Numbered from the stretch's first letter, positions 8,651 through 16,917 are shown. The stretch: 43,844 bases of DNA from Eubacteriales bacterium (GCA_030537135.1 JAUNOP010000018.1:1-43844), one strand, 5' to 3'. Made by a program: numbers and translations. The notes: generated by a model not told the origin, from the sequence alone.

Positions 8651-8695
8651 TCAAGCGGATATTCGCAATCCGCTTCGCTGCTTGATATGTTAAAC
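8651..8695. repeat. Palindromic repeat family 1, full short copy (45 bp)
   Basis: Reads TCAAGCGGATATTCGC, AATCCGCTTCGCTG, CTTGATATGTTAAAC. Only two bases differ from the copy at 34985-35029. AAGCGGA and TCCGCTT can pair. Its terminal TTAA contains the ridA stop codon. Confidence 0.85.
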
Positions 8696-9061
8696 CTCCG
8701 CAATAACCTCAACCTCGCACAGCACATCCTTTGGAAGTGTTTTCACTGCCACGCAGGAGCGCGCCGGTTTATTCACAAAATATCTGGCATATACTGCGTT
8801 AAAGGCTGCAAAGTCTGCCATATCTGCCAAAAAGCAGGTTGTCTTCACTGCCCTCTCCGGACAGCTTCCGGCTGCCTCAAGAAGGGCTGCCAGATTCTTC
8901 ATCACCTGCTCTGCCTGCTCTTCAATGGTACTTCCCACAATCTCCCCTGTAGCCGGGTTTACCGGAATCTGTCCAGAGGTAAATACAACTCCATTCAAAA
9001 TCATTGCCTGAGAATAAGGTCCAATCGCTGCTGGAGCCTTTTCTGTATAAACCGTTTTCAT
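8690..9061 (-). CDS. ridA: RidA family enamine/imine deaminase
   Basis: 123 residues, the normal length. Members hydrolyse reactive 2-aminoacrylate and related enamines released by PLP enzymes. The protein shows GPYSQAMILNGVVFTSGQIP and the C-terminal block KPARSCVAVKTLPKDVLCEVE, with the substrate-binding Arg101 and Glu116 of the active RidA subgroup. It forms trimers in known members. The stop codon lies inside a palindromic repeat, so the last codon context was set by an insertion or the gene end has drifted into it. The gene stands alone, with its own terminator. Physiological substrate is inferred from the family only. Confidence 0.94.
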   Translation of the reverse strand: MKTVYTEKAPAAIGPYSQAMILNGVVFTSGQIPVNPATGEIVGSTIEEQAEQVMKNLAALLEAAGSCPERAVKTTCFLADMADFAAFNAVYARYFVNKPARSCVAVKTLPKDVLCEVEVIAEV

Positions 9062-9089
9062 TCCTTATTTCCTTTCCAATTTTTTTCTG

Positions 9090-9154
9090 TTAAGCGGAAA
9101 TCCGCAATATCCACTTCACTGCCTGCTCATAACCATACACCCTACCGCGCAGCG
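9090..9154. repeat. Palindromic repeat family 1, long variant
   Basis: Starts TAAGCGGAAATCCGCAAT and ends near CCTACCGCGCAGCG. The second half (CATACACCCTACCGCGCAGCG-like) is shared with the copy in front of htpG (42589-42668). It fills the gap between the helicase stop codon and ridA. Confidence 0.65.
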
Positions 9155-9175
9155 TCCGATCCAAAGAAGCATAGA

Positions 9176-11524
9176 TCACAGGGCACCCCAGAAGGAAGAG
9201 AGTTCCCATTCCACGTTTTCCAGTCTGCAGGAGCGATAATTGCTCCACTCTGCTGGAAAGAGTCTTTTATAATCCAGGGACAGGAAGCGATGATCAAGGA
9301 GAAGAATCACGCCCCTGTCTCCTGCTGTGCGGATCACTCGCCCTGCTGCCTGAAGCACCTTGTTCATTCCCGGATAACGATACGCATAGTCAAAGCCGTT
9401 TTCTCCTGCTTTTTCATAAAAGTCCTTTAAAATTTCCTTTTCCGCCCTTACCTGCGCAAGTCCGGTTCCTATGATTGCGGCTCCAATCAGCTTTTCGCCT
9501 GTAAGGTCGATTCCCTCGGAAAAAATTCCTCCCATCACGCAAAAGCCAAGGAGCGTTCCCTCTCTTGCGGAAAATTCCTCAAGAAAGACCTCTTTTTCCG
9601 TTTCTGTCATGGAAGCGCTCTGAAGAAGGCAGCGTACATCTGCATCCTGAAACTCTTTTGCATAGATTTCATACACATCCTCCAGAAGGCGGTAGGAGGG
9701 AAAAAATGCAATATAATTTCCTGCCTTTGCCTTGACCATACAATGCAAATATGCAGCAATCTTCTGATATTCTCCATATCCTCTGGAGGTATACCGGCTG
9801 GTCACATCCTGGGCTATGAGAATTCTTCTGTTTTTTGACGGAAAGGGAGAATGCGCGCAAATCATATACACCTGTTCCTCTGTGCCAAGCAGCTTCTTAT
9901 AATACGCAAGGGGAAGAAGCGTCGCAGAGAAAAACACGCTGCCAGCGCCCTTATCCAGATATTCCTTGAGGTTTCTGGCCGGATTAACGCAGTACTCCCG
10001 TATCTTAAAATTGCCGTCCTCGTCAAGCTCTGAATAGATAACATAATTATCATCCACAAGCTCCGCGACATTCAGAAAATCTCTGACCTTAAAGTAAAAT
10101 GTAAGAACCTCCTTCTGGATTTCTCCATCAGAGGCCTCCTCCAGGAATCGGTCAAGCTCTGCCTGAAGATTAGCAAGGAGAAGAAGAAGATCTGTGCAGC
10201 CTGGAAGTACCTGAAAGCCTTCGCACTCGCGCTTATAAGAGAGCAGATTGCAGTTTACCTTTTTGAGCGCCCTGCAAAGGCCTGTCTGTTCATAAGACTT
10301 AAGTCTCCTGCAAAGCTGTAGGACTTCCTCTTTGCAAAGCTCTGCACTGTACATCTCCCGTCCTCTGTCCACAAGATTATGAGCCTCGTCAATCAGAAAA
10401 ATATACTCCCCCTTTACACCTTCGCCAAAAAACCGCTTTAGGTGAACATTGGGGTCAAATACATAGTTAAAATCGCAGATAACAGCGTCTGCCCAGACAG
10501 CCAGATCCAGACACAGCTCAAAGGGACATACCCTCCGCTTTTTTGCCTGGGCAAGAAGAACCTCTCTGGTATAATGATTCTCGCTTGTCCAAAGCTCATA
10601 CACAGCATCATTGATTCTGTCAAAATGACCGTCTGCATAGGGACAGACGTCTGGATTACATTCTGCCTCCCCCTGAAAGCAGAGCTTTTCCTTTGCAGTA
10701 ATGACAATAACCTTATATTTTAATCCTTTTTGCTCAAGGATAGAAAAGGCTTCCTGCGCCACAGTTCTTGTAATGGTTTTTGCTGTCAGATAAAAAACAG
10801 TTTCCCCATATCCCTCTCCAACAGCGCGGATGGCCGGGAACACAGCAGACATGGTTTTGCCCACCCCTGTGGGGGCCTGCACAAAAAGCTGCTTTCCCCG
10901 GGAAATGGTGTGATATACGCCGCTTACAATATTTCTCTGTCCCTCCCTGTAAGGAAAGGGAAACTGCATTTCCTTCATGGAGGCATTCCTCTCCCTGCGC
11001 CAGACAAGCTGAAAGGCAAGCCATTTATGGTAAGAGGCAGTCAGCTCCTCGAACCATTCCTTCAGATAAGGGAGAGAAAACTCCTCCTGAAACCTGCGGA
11101 TGCTTTCTGTATCCAGATTCACATAGGTCATCTGCACCCAAATGGCAGGAATATTCTTTTCCTGCGCATAGATGCTGGCATAGCACATGGCCTGGGCTTT
11201 GTGAACCAAAATGGGTTCCTGCATTTTTCCAACGTCTATGCCGACTCCCTTGATTTCATCGATAAGAACACAGCCGTCCTCCTCCTGGATTCCGTCTGCC
11301 CTTCCCTCTACAGTCAAGAAAAGGTCTGGATATTCCATTTCCTTTTTTAGGGAAACCTCGGCTCTGTAGGAGCTTCCCATCTGCTTTTGCAGCCTTCGGT
11401 GTATGCGTGCGCCTTTCTGCATTGCATCCCTGTCCACTGCTCCCATGCGGCTGTCCAGGCTTCCGCTTCGCAGGATAAATTCTACCAGATTTCTTACAGA
11501 AATCCTCATTCTGGGCTTTTCCAC
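9176..11524 (-). CDS. PD-(D/E)XK nuclease fused to a DinG/XPD-like Fe-S helicase
   Basis: 782 residues. The N-terminal 190 residues look like a RecB/Cas4-type nuclease: His42, Asp77 in GRAD, Asp89-Glu90-Ile91-Lys92, and a Q-x3-Y motif (Gln111-Tyr115). The rest is a superfamily 2 helicase of the DinG/XPD type: Walker A QAPTGVGKT (216-224), four likely Fe-S cysteines (282, 289, 294, 333), DEAH box (379-382), and late motifs QAAGRVIR near residue 725. Family members unwind DNA 5'-3' in repair; the nuclease part implies processing of the unwound strand, which is inference. The start is GTG with AGGAGG 9 bases upstream. No partner subunits are beside it. Confidence 0.88.
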   Translation of the reverse strand: MEKPRMRISVRNLVEFILRSGSLDSRMGAVDRDAMQKGARIHRRLQKQMGSSYRAEVSLKKEMEYPDLFLTVEGRADGIQEEDGCVLIDEIKGVGIDVGKMQEPILVHKAQAMCYASIYAQEKNIPAIWVQMTYVNLDTESIRRFQEEFSLPYLKEWFEELTASYHKWLAFQLVWRRERNASMKEMQFPFPYREGQRNIVSGVYHTISRGKQLFVQAPTGVGKTMSAVFPAIRAVGEGYGETVFYLTAKTITRTVAQEAFSILEQKGLKYKVIVITAKEKLCFQGEAECNPDVCPYADGHFDRINDAVYELWTSENHYTREVLLAQAKKRRVCPFELCLDLAVWADAVICDFNYVFDPNVHLKRFFGEGVKGEYIFLIDEAHNLVDRGREMYSAELCKEEVLQLCRRLKSYEQTGLCRALKKVNCNLLSYKRECEGFQVLPGCTDLLLLLANLQAELDRFLEEASDGEIQKEVLTFYFKVRDFLNVAELVDDNYVIYSELDEDGNFKIREYCVNPARNLKEYLDKGAGSVFFSATLLPLAYYKKLLGTEEQVYMICAHSPFPSKNRRILIAQDVTSRYTSRGYGEYQKIAAYLHCMVKAKAGNYIAFFPSYRLLEDVYEIYAKEFQDADVRCLLQSASMTETEKEVFLEEFSAREGTLLGFCVMGGIFSEGIDLTGEKLIGAAIIGTGLAQVRAEKEILKDFYEKAGENGFDYAYRYPGMNKVLQAAGRVIRTAGDRGVILLLDHRFLSLDYKRLFPAEWSNYRSCRLENVEWELSSFWGAL

Positions 11525-11602
11525 TGCCTTAGACCTCCTGATTCACAGATAAGAAATATGCATCCCTTGTCAGATCAGTCTCCCCCTTATCGGGCCGCAT
11601 TC

Positions 11603-12433
11603 TTATCTTGGCAGCACTGCGTCTGCCTGAGCAATATAAGCATTGGAAATCTCGTGGAATGCTCCGCAGTCTGCCTTGGAAGCAAACACAGTGTCAATCG
11701 GCATACGTCCCACAACAGGAACCTTCAGCTCCTCTGCGATTTCGTCAATGTGACTCTCTCCGAATACTTTGATTTCCTTTCCGCAGTCAGGACATTTGAC
11801 ATAGCTGTAGTTTTCTATAATTCCAAGCACAGGAACCTTCATCATTTCCGCCATATTGTAAGCCTTCTTTACAATCATGCGCACCAAATCCTGCGGGGAG
11901 GTGACAATCATCACTCCGTCAAGAGGAAGTGACTGGAAAACCGTGAGCGGCACATCGCCTGTTCCTGGAGGCATATCTACAAACAAATAATCCAGTTCTC
12001 CCCAGATAACATCCTTCCAGAACTGCTTTACCATGTTTGCCAGAATCGGTCCTCTCCAGATAACCGGTGTGTCTTCTGTGGGAAGAAGAAGATTGATGGA
12101 GATTACCTTAATATCGTTCTGCGTGAGAAGCGGATAGATGCCGTTCTCATCTCCCTGCGCTGCCCCTTTGAGACCATACATTTTCGGAATAGAGGGACCT
12201 GTGATATCCCCGTCCAGGATTCCTACTCTATAGCCCTTGGCTGCCATACGGTTTGCAAGCGATGCTGTCACAAAGGATTTTCCTACTCCTCCCTTGCCGC
12301 TCACAATTCCGATAACATGCTTTATATCAGAATATGCATTCATTTCCTCCTGAAGACTCTGAGGCTGTCCCTTGCTCGGACATCCCTCACAGCTGCTCTT
12401 ATTGCAGCTTGTGTTATTGCATTCCTTTGCCAT
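11603..12433 (-). CDS. Mrp/NBP35-type Fe-S carrier P-loop ATPase
   Basis: 276 residues. The protein probably binds and delivers Fe-S clusters in the cytoplasm. A cysteine-rich N-terminus (CNNTSCNKSSCEGC, residues 5-18) precedes a deviant Walker A SGKGGVGKS (45-53), a DGDITGPS switch region, DMPPGTGD, and a late CPDC pair (near residue 215) that in this family bridges a cluster between two subunits. The start follows GAAAGGAAAAG. It is 63 bases after the CsoR-type gene on the same strand, so the two may be co-transcribed. Some relatives have been linked to other metals, but Fe-S handling is the best reading. Confidence 0.92.
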   Translation of the reverse strand: MAKECNNTSCNKSSCEGCPSKGQPQSLQEEMNAYSDIKHVIGIVSGKGGVGKSFVTASLANRMAAKGYRVGILDGDITGPSIPKMYGLKGAAQGDENGIYPLLTQNDIKVISINLLLPTEDTPVIWRGPILANMVKQFWKDVIWGELDYLFVDMPPGTGDVPLTVFQSLPLDGVMIVTSPQDLVRMIVKKAYNMAEMMKVPVLGIIENYSYVKCPDCGKEIKVFGESHIDEIAEELKVPVVGRMPIDTVFASKADCGAFHEISNAYIAQADAVLPR

Positions 12434-12496
12434 GATTCTTTTCCTTTCTTATATTTTTTATAGGTAACGACAGTTATATTTGTCACTTCCTATAGC

Positions 12497-12862
12497 CTAC
12501 TTTATAAAGCGGTCAATTGCCTTTTCCAGTTCCTTAAGAGCATCCTTATCTCCATGCTCCACAGCGTCTACAATACAGTGTTCAATATGATCCTGAAGAA
12601 TGATTTTCGCCGTATTGTTGATTGCCGATTTCACGGCTGAAAGCTGAATCAGAACCTCACTGCAGTCCCTTCCGCTCTCCACCATGCGCTTGATGGACTC
12701 CATATGACCGATTGCACGACTCAGACGATTCAAAACCGCTTTCGTCTGTTCGTGGCTGTGGGTATGCCCATGACCATGGTCATGAGCATGCGTATGCTCA
12801 ATAATGGTTCCATCCTCCAGAACATGTCTGTGCATGTGCTGTTCTTCCCTGTCTGTACTCAT
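12497..12862 (-). CDS. CsoR-family metal-sensing repressor with His-rich N-terminus
   Basis: 121 residues, all-helical DUF156/CsoR fold from about residue 38. Cys67, His92 and Cys96 keep the exact 25- and 4-residue spacings of the copper-sensing triad of CsoR. In the family, metal binding releases the dimer or tetramer from operator DNA. Residues 9-37 hold a run of histidines (HTHAHDHGHGHTHSH), longer than in classic CsoR, which may buffer or pre-bind metal. No copper ATPase or chaperone lies nearby. The next gene encodes an Mrp ATPase, so copper damage to Fe-S clusters is one possible reason for the pairing. Confidence 0.9.
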   Translation of the reverse strand: MSTDREEQHMHRHVLEDGTIIEHTHAHDHGHGHTHSHEQTKAVLNRLSRAIGHMESIKRMVESGRDCSEVLIQLSAVKSAINNTAKIILQDHIEHCIVDAVEHGDKDALKELEKAIDRFIK

Positions 12863-13011
12863 TTATGCCCTTCCTTTCTTCTGCTGTCAACAATAGCTGC
12901 GCAGCCATACACAACAAGCCTTTGCATCTGATATCCTGCGAGTATTTCAGACAGGCAAATCCCCTGCTCTTATTACTCCCCCAAATGGAGGAGAGGGACT
13001 TCCCTGATACG

Positions 13012-13239
13012 TCAAATCTCTGTAAAGGAGCATCTCTGCTTCATCTGGGATGTGGTGATATCAAAAACAAGGGTTCCGTCTGCAAGCATAGTTTTCTCAT
13101 AGGAAACCTCCTTGCCCTCGAATTTCTTTTTCACATATTCTTCCGGGTCATCAAGCATGAGTTCCTCTACCATTACATCGCGCATCTGATTTCTTGGACA
13201 TTTATTAAAAATCTCCCATATGACTTCGTATTCTTTCAT
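13012..13239 (-). CDS. Conserved small protein, function unknown
   Basis: 75 residues starting MKEYEVIWEIFNKCPRNQMR. The ATG at 13239 is preferred over an upstream in-frame ATG because AGGAGAAGG lies immediately before it. The protein is acidic, without membrane segments or cysteine pairs, and carries DGTLVFDI near its end. I recognise the general look of a small cytoplasmic Lachnospiraceae protein but no named family. It stands alone, with the CsoR gene 150 bases downstream. Confidence 0.65.
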   Translation of the reverse strand: MKEYEVIWEIFNKCPRNQMRDVMVEELMLDDPEEYVKKKFEGKEVSYEKTMLADGTLVFDITTSQMKQRCSFTEI

Positions 13240-13359
13240 TTTCCTTCTCCTTCCTGCTTCCCAGTATATCCGAAAGCAGGCCGTATATTCTGCTCTGCCA
13301 AATATTTGCGGCTGTCCGTTTACTATTATAATTTTTTTCCTGTATTTTGTCAAAAAGAA

Positions 13360-13388
13360 TTGTGTTTTGGTACATTTTATCGTATGAT
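13360..13388 (+). promoter_or_regulatory. Candidate xpt promoter
   Basis: TTGTGT (13360-13365), a 17-bp spacer and TATGAT (13383-13388). The predicted transcription start falls at the left end of mobile element copy B, so the xpt transcript would carry the whole element in its leader. The rest of the gap 13240-13589 holds only that element. Confidence 0.5.
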
Positions 13389-13391
13389 GGT

Positions 13392-13524
13392 GTTACTGTT
13401 CACGAACGACTATTTTGCGAGGTACTTTGGTGCCTCTGCCACAAAAATTCCAAGGTAAGCAGCGCCAAATGCGGCATTCCTGTGCAGCGCGAAGCGTGTT
13501 GCTGTGAACGCAGTGAACAGTAAC
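13392..13524. mobile_element. MITE-like element, copy B (133 bp), in xpt leader
   Basis: It has 12-bp inverted ends identical to the other copies and is about 86 % identical to copy C (31587-31719), counted by eye, with exactly the same length. The flanks ATGATGGT and AGAATGGT agree at 6 of 8 positions, consistent with an aged 8-bp duplication. Internal inverted repeats pair GCGG with CC-T-GTGC where copy C has GCAG with CTGTGC. No reading frame is kept. Confidence 0.85.
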
Positions 13525-13589
13525 AGAATGGTTAATAATCTAATCAGACAACAACATCTGCTGTCATTTTTTATGGAGGAGAACTTGTT

Positions 13590-14159
13590 ATGCAGCTTCT
13601 AAAGGACCGTATTTTAAAAGACGGAGTCGTAAAACCGGGAAATGTCCTCAAGGTGGACAGCTTTCTCAATCATCAGATGGATATTGCATTTATCAATGAG
13701 CTTGGAAAGGAATTCAAAGCGCGTTTTGCCAGTCAGCCCATCACCAAAATCCTGACCATTGAGGCGTCTGGCATTGGTATAGCCTGTATTGCGGCACAAT
13801 ACTTTCATGTTCCTGTGGTATTCGCCAAAAAGGCACAGAGCATCAACCTTGACGGAGAAATGTACACTTCCAAAATAGAATCCTTTACTCACAAAAAGGT
13901 TTATGACGTCATCATATCAAAGAAATTTCTCACTCCAGAGGATCATGTATTAATTATCGACGATTTCCTTGCCAATGGCTGCGCGCTCATAGGGCTTATT
14001 GATATTGTAAATAAATCCGGAGCCGTTCTGGAAGGCGCCGGAATTGTAATTGAAAAGGGTTTTCAGTCCGGAGGGCAGCGAATCCGGGATATGGGAGTCC
14101 ATCTTGAATCCCTGGCCATTATTGATCATATGACAGACAGTGAAGTTTGCTTTCGCTGA
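13590..14159 (+). CDS. xpt: Xanthine phosphoribosyltransferase
   Basis: 189 residues, the family's usual size. Salvages xanthine with PRPP to XMP in the cytoplasm. [29 protein letters not shown] is the standard N-terminus, and [15 protein letters not shown] near residue 130 is the PRPP-binding loop. LTIEASGI (around residue 52) is also typical. GGAGGAGAAC precedes the ATG. Its leader contains a mobile element instead of a recognisable purine riboswitch, which often controls xpt in Firmicutes. No permease gene follows. Confidence 0.96.
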   Translation: MQLLKDRILKDGVVKPGNVLKVDSFLNHQMDIAFINELGKEFKARFASQPITKILTIEASGIGIACIAAQYFHVPVVFAKKAQSINLDGEMYTSKIESFTHKKVYDVIISKKFLTPEDHVLIIDDFLANGCALIGLIDIVNKSGAVLEGAGIVIEKGFQSGGQRIRDMGVHLESLAIIDHMTDSEVCFR

Positions 14160-14253
14160 CGCCTATGCCCTGCCGCCTGCTGCTCATCATTACAAATAAG
14201 AGACTGCTGCTTTGCATTTCGTGTTCCTGCTGTAATCCATCCGCGGCGCCGCA

Positions 14254-14284
14254 CCGGATAGGGGAATTGGCTTCCCCTATCCGG
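14254..14284. other. Perfect 12-bp hairpin after xpt
   Basis: CCGGATAGGGGA and TCCCCTATCCGG form a strong stem with a short loop between the convergent xpt and sugar-binding protein genes. There is no T-run on either side. It may still end transcription or protect RNA ends. Confidence 0.5.
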
Positions 14285-14357
14285 GCCTGACAGTCAACTG
14301 CCCACTCGTAATGAAATCCTGCACAAAATGAAAGGGTTTGGTTCCGGCTTGTCCAGG

Positions 14358-15632
14358 TCAGGGAATTTTAATCTGCTGTTCTACCTCATAGACGCCTGTG
14401 TCAATCAGGATTTCCTGATAGGTAGAAATATCTACCAGAGAAATCTCACTAAGTACAGCCGGAATAATCTTAAGTCCATTATCATACTGGTCTACCGCAT
14501 TCTCAATTTCCTTATCCTTTAATATGGCGTCTGCTGTCTCTGCGCATACCAGGGAAAGCTTTTCCACGCTTCCATAGGAGGTGACTGCCTGCTTGTGACT
14601 GATAAGGTTATTCATCCCGGAGACTGTAGCTCCCTGTCCGGTAATCAGAGGCCAGCTGCTTTGCTCCTGTGCAGCTTCCTCGTCTGATTCATCTCCCTCT
14701 GGCTCGTCTTCCTTTGAAGTCTCATGCGCTGCGCTCTTTTTTTCGTAAGCTGCATCCTGCACAGCCCAGACTGCAATTTCTGCCAGCTGGTCAGAGGCTG
14801 TACAGATGATATCCGGAGCCTTGTCAGGATAATAGTCCTCCAATATCCAGCTCATTCGGTCCTGTGCCTCCTGAAAGGTCTCTCCCTCTCTCCCAACCTC
14901 GTCAAAGGCTGTTTTTCCGGACAAGGCAATGAGCTTTCCATTGTCCAGATAAGGAGAAAGCGTCTCCATCAGGCCTGTATAGAACAGAAAATTCGCTGCA
15001 TCGTTCTCTGCTCCCATGAGAAATTCTATGGTTTTGGGGTTCTCCTCTGACACGTCCTCAAGCACAGCCTTTTCCTTGATGTATTCTCCCATCTTTTTTC
15101 CCAGTCCCAGATAATCATAGGTAATAAAGTAGTCCACGTCCTGGGTATTTGTAATCATATTTTCCAGACAAAGAATGGGTATTTTTGCCTCTCCTGCCGC
15201 TTTGAGGCTTTCTGGGAGCGCATCTGGATCCACAGGGTTGATAATCATAAGGTCAACCTCTTCGTCTGTCCATTTCTCAATATCCTGCTTTTGGATGGAG
15301 GCTTCTCCCCATGCAAATCGAAGATCCACAATATATCCAAGCTCCTCAAGTCTCTGACCTATATATTTTGCCTGCCCTGCCAGCGAGTCTGTCTGAGAGT
15401 TAGGAATAGAAAGCGCTATTTTCATGTGCTTTTTGTCTTCCTCTTCACTCTCCTCCTCTTTCTTCTCTTCTTCCTCTGCTGCCTTTTCCGCCTCTTCCAG
15501 TTCTTCCTCCTCTTCCGGATTCAGGGCTCCTTCTGTCTCATCCTCTGCTGTGCGGACAGTGGCAAAGGCCCCCTGAGATATGCCAAGGATAAGAGAGACT
15601 GTCACTGCAAGATATCCTGCTTTTTTTATCAT
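14358..15632 (-). CDS. Secreted sugar-binding protein, periplasmic-binding type 1 (CUT2-like)
   Basis: 424 residues with an export signal (MIKKAGYLAVTVSLILGISQ then GAFA, cleavage near residue 24) and no lipobox cysteine, so attachment is unclear. A very acidic stretch (residues 30-68, rich in Glu) precedes a binding domain starting MKIALSIPNSQTDSLAGQAK, similar to ChvE-type multiple-sugar or xylose binding proteins (DLMIINPVDPDALPESLKAA). A second acidic insert lies at about residues 303-325. No ABC ATPase or permease is adjacent. The WYL-type regulator ends 16 bases upstream, so the pair forms an operon and the protein may act as a sugar sensor rather than a transporter part. That role is inference. 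Confidence 0.8.
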   Translation of the reverse strand: MIKKAGYLAVTVSLILGISQGAFATVRTAEDETEGALNPEEEEELEEAEKAAEEEEKKEEESEEEDKKHMKIALSIPNSQTDSLAGQAKYIGQRLEELGYIVDLRFAWGEASIQKQDIEKWTDEEVDLMIINPVDPDALPESLKAAGEAKIPILCLENMITNTQDVDYFITYDYLGLGKKMGEYIKEKAVLEDVSEENPKTIEFLMGAENDAANFLFYTGLMETLSPYLDNGKLIALSGKTAFDEVGREGETFQEAQDRMSWILEDYYPDKAPDIICTASDQLAEIAVWAVQDAAYEKKSAAHETSKEDEPEGDESDEEAAQEQSSWPLITGQGATVSGMNNLISHKQAVTSYGSVEKLSLVCAETADAILKDKEIENAVDQYDNGLKIIPAVLSEISLVDISTYQEILIDTGVYEVEQQIKIP

Positions 15633-15648
15633 CTGTAATTCTCCTGTT

Positions 15649-16614
15649 TTATTTTTCCAGATTTTTGTAATCCTTTATAATCGTTTTCAGATAGTCCCGA
15701 TAGGCGATTGCCTCTTTCCTGGGCTTCTGAATATGAATGTCTGTGCCAACAGAGGTCAGCCAGCCATAAAACGAAGACCCTGGCACAATGTCTACTGACA
15801 CCACGTACCATCCAGGCGACTTTTTCTTGCAGAAAGCGCTGTTTCCAAAAAGTCTGAGAGCAGTCTCCTTTCCCCTTTCATTGCACAGAAGCTTAAAGGT
15901 TTTTGCCATATCTTCCTTTTCCCAAGGGCTTCTGCTGAAAAAACATGTCTCTGGTCTGTCCGGTATCCTGCGCCTGAAAATTGACAGTACGGCTTTCCCA
16001 TTGTCTGGCTTAGAGTCATTCTCTGGCTTAGAATCCTCCTCTGGCTCTGGCTCTGACTCACTCTCTGCCTTAGAATCCCCCTCCAGCTCGTAACTATTCT
16101 CTGGCTCAAAATCCGCCTCTGGCACAGAACTGCTCTTCTCTTTCTCTTCTGAAGGGCTGCTCTCTTCCTTTACCTGCACTGCTTCCTCTGCCTTGCACGC
16201 ACCTTTGTCTGCCCTCTGCTCTTCTCTCTCAGATCCAGAAGTGTCACCTGGCTTAACATCCAATATTTTTTCTGCTCCAGGCTCAGCCGTGGGTTCATCC
16301 TGCACAGCGGGCTCTGTTCTCTGCTCTTGCCTGTCTCTGTCCAAAGCAGCCGCCCGAAAGCCTGTCTTTGGGGCTTCCTGGTCTCTTACCAGATAATAAC
16401 CGCTTGGTCTCTCCTTGCGGAAACGAATATCCAGTCCGAATTGCCTGAGTACCTCCAGGTCATCATAAATACTCTTCCGCTCTGCGCTGATTCCCTCTGC
16501 TGCCAAAAGCTCTACCAGAGTCTGCATGGGATATACAGGCGTCTCCTCCCTCTCTTCCTGAAAAAGCCTGAGCAAAAACAGAATTTTCATCTTTTGGTTT
16601 GAAGATTTGGCCAT
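15649..16614 (-). CDS. WYL-type transcriptional regulator with long acidic linker
   Basis: 321 residues from ATG 16614, which has GAAAGGAG 7 bases upstream. Residues 1-75 are an HTH domain of the kind found in WYL regulators (MKILFLLRLFQEE then ERKSIYDDLEVLRQFGLDI). Residues about 85-225 are low-complexity and acidic, full of Glu, Ser, Pro and Asp repeats. The end (YVVSVDIVPGSSFYGWLTSVG) matches the C-terminal part of WYL proteins (WCX region). Most of the WYL core seems replaced by the linker or strongly diverged. It precedes the sugar-binding protein gene by 16 bases, its probable partner or target. Confidence 0.75.
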   Translation of the reverse strand: MAKSSNQKMKILFLLRLFQEEREETPVYPMQTLVELLAAEGISAERKSIYDDLEVLRQFGLDIRFRKERPSGYYLVRDQEAPKTGFRAAALDRDRQEQRTEPAVQDEPTAEPGAEKILDVKPGDTSGSEREEQRADKGACKAEEAVQVKEESSPSEEKEKSSSVPEADFEPENSYELEGDSKAESESEPEPEEDSKPENDSKPDNGKAVLSIFRRRIPDRPETCFFSRSPWEKEDMAKTFKLLCNERGKETALRLFGNSAFCKKKSPGWYVVSVDIVPGSSFYGWLTSVGTDIHIQKPRKEAIAYRDYLKTIIKDYKNLEK

Positions 16615-16714
16615 AAAAACACTCCTTTCTTTTATGTATGCAGACGTCTCCCTTATTGCCGTCTGTGCCAGACAGGGCCGCCTCACAGTGCATTCCTGCC
16701 GCCCTGCCTGTAAG

Positions 16715-16746
16715 GAAAATGCCGAAAACATTTCTGCTTCCGGCAT
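16715..16746 (-). terminator. Rubredoxin terminator
   Basis: On the minus strand ATGCCG/CGGCAT with an inner GAAGCA/TGTTTT pairing ends in TTTTCC, 10 bases beyond the rubredoxin stop codon. Confidence 0.65.
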
Positions 16747-16755
16747 CCTGCTCTC

Positions 16756-16917
16756 TTATTCTTCGATTTCAAAATCTTCCTTGCCTACGCCGCAAATCGG
16801 ACAAACCCAATCTTCCGGTAAGTCTTCAAATGCAGTTCCTGGCTCAATTCCATTATCTGGATCTCCAACCTCAGGATCATACTCATATCCGCATGGTCCA
16901 CATACATACTTTGCCAT
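16756..16917 (-). CDS. Rubredoxin
   Basis: A 53-residue one-iron electron carrier of the cytoplasm: [19 protein letters not shown] through [18 protein letters not shown]. The two CxxC pairs that bind Fe(SCys)4 are Cys6/Cys9 and Cys39/Cys42. GGAGAA precedes the ATG, and a good promoter lies about 60 bases upstream. In anaerobes rubredoxin passes electrons to oxygen- or peroxide-reducing enzymes; no such partner is beside it here. It is short and easily missed in gene calling, but the motifs leave little doubt. Confidence 0.96.
   Translation of the reverse strand: MAKYVCGPCGYEYDPEVGDPDNGIEPGTAFEDLPEDWVCPICGVGKEDFEIEE

Larger units (their letters stand above)
8052..8689. other. 638-base AT-rich gap between sugar transferase and ridA
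   Basis: No supported gene. It holds a partial family 1 palindromic repeat (8098-8120), the nested inverted repeats at 8227-8368, and the ridA terminator at 8603-8645. The promoter of the sugar transferase must lie in its left part but is not clear by eye. Confidence 0.6.

Noticed and set aside
13525-13589. Purine riboswitch before xpt
   Set aside because: No conserved J1/2, J2/3 or loop-loop sequences recognised between copy B and the gene.
14254-14284. Intrinsic terminator after xpt
   Set aside because: Strong stem but no T-run on either strand; kept only as a hairpin.
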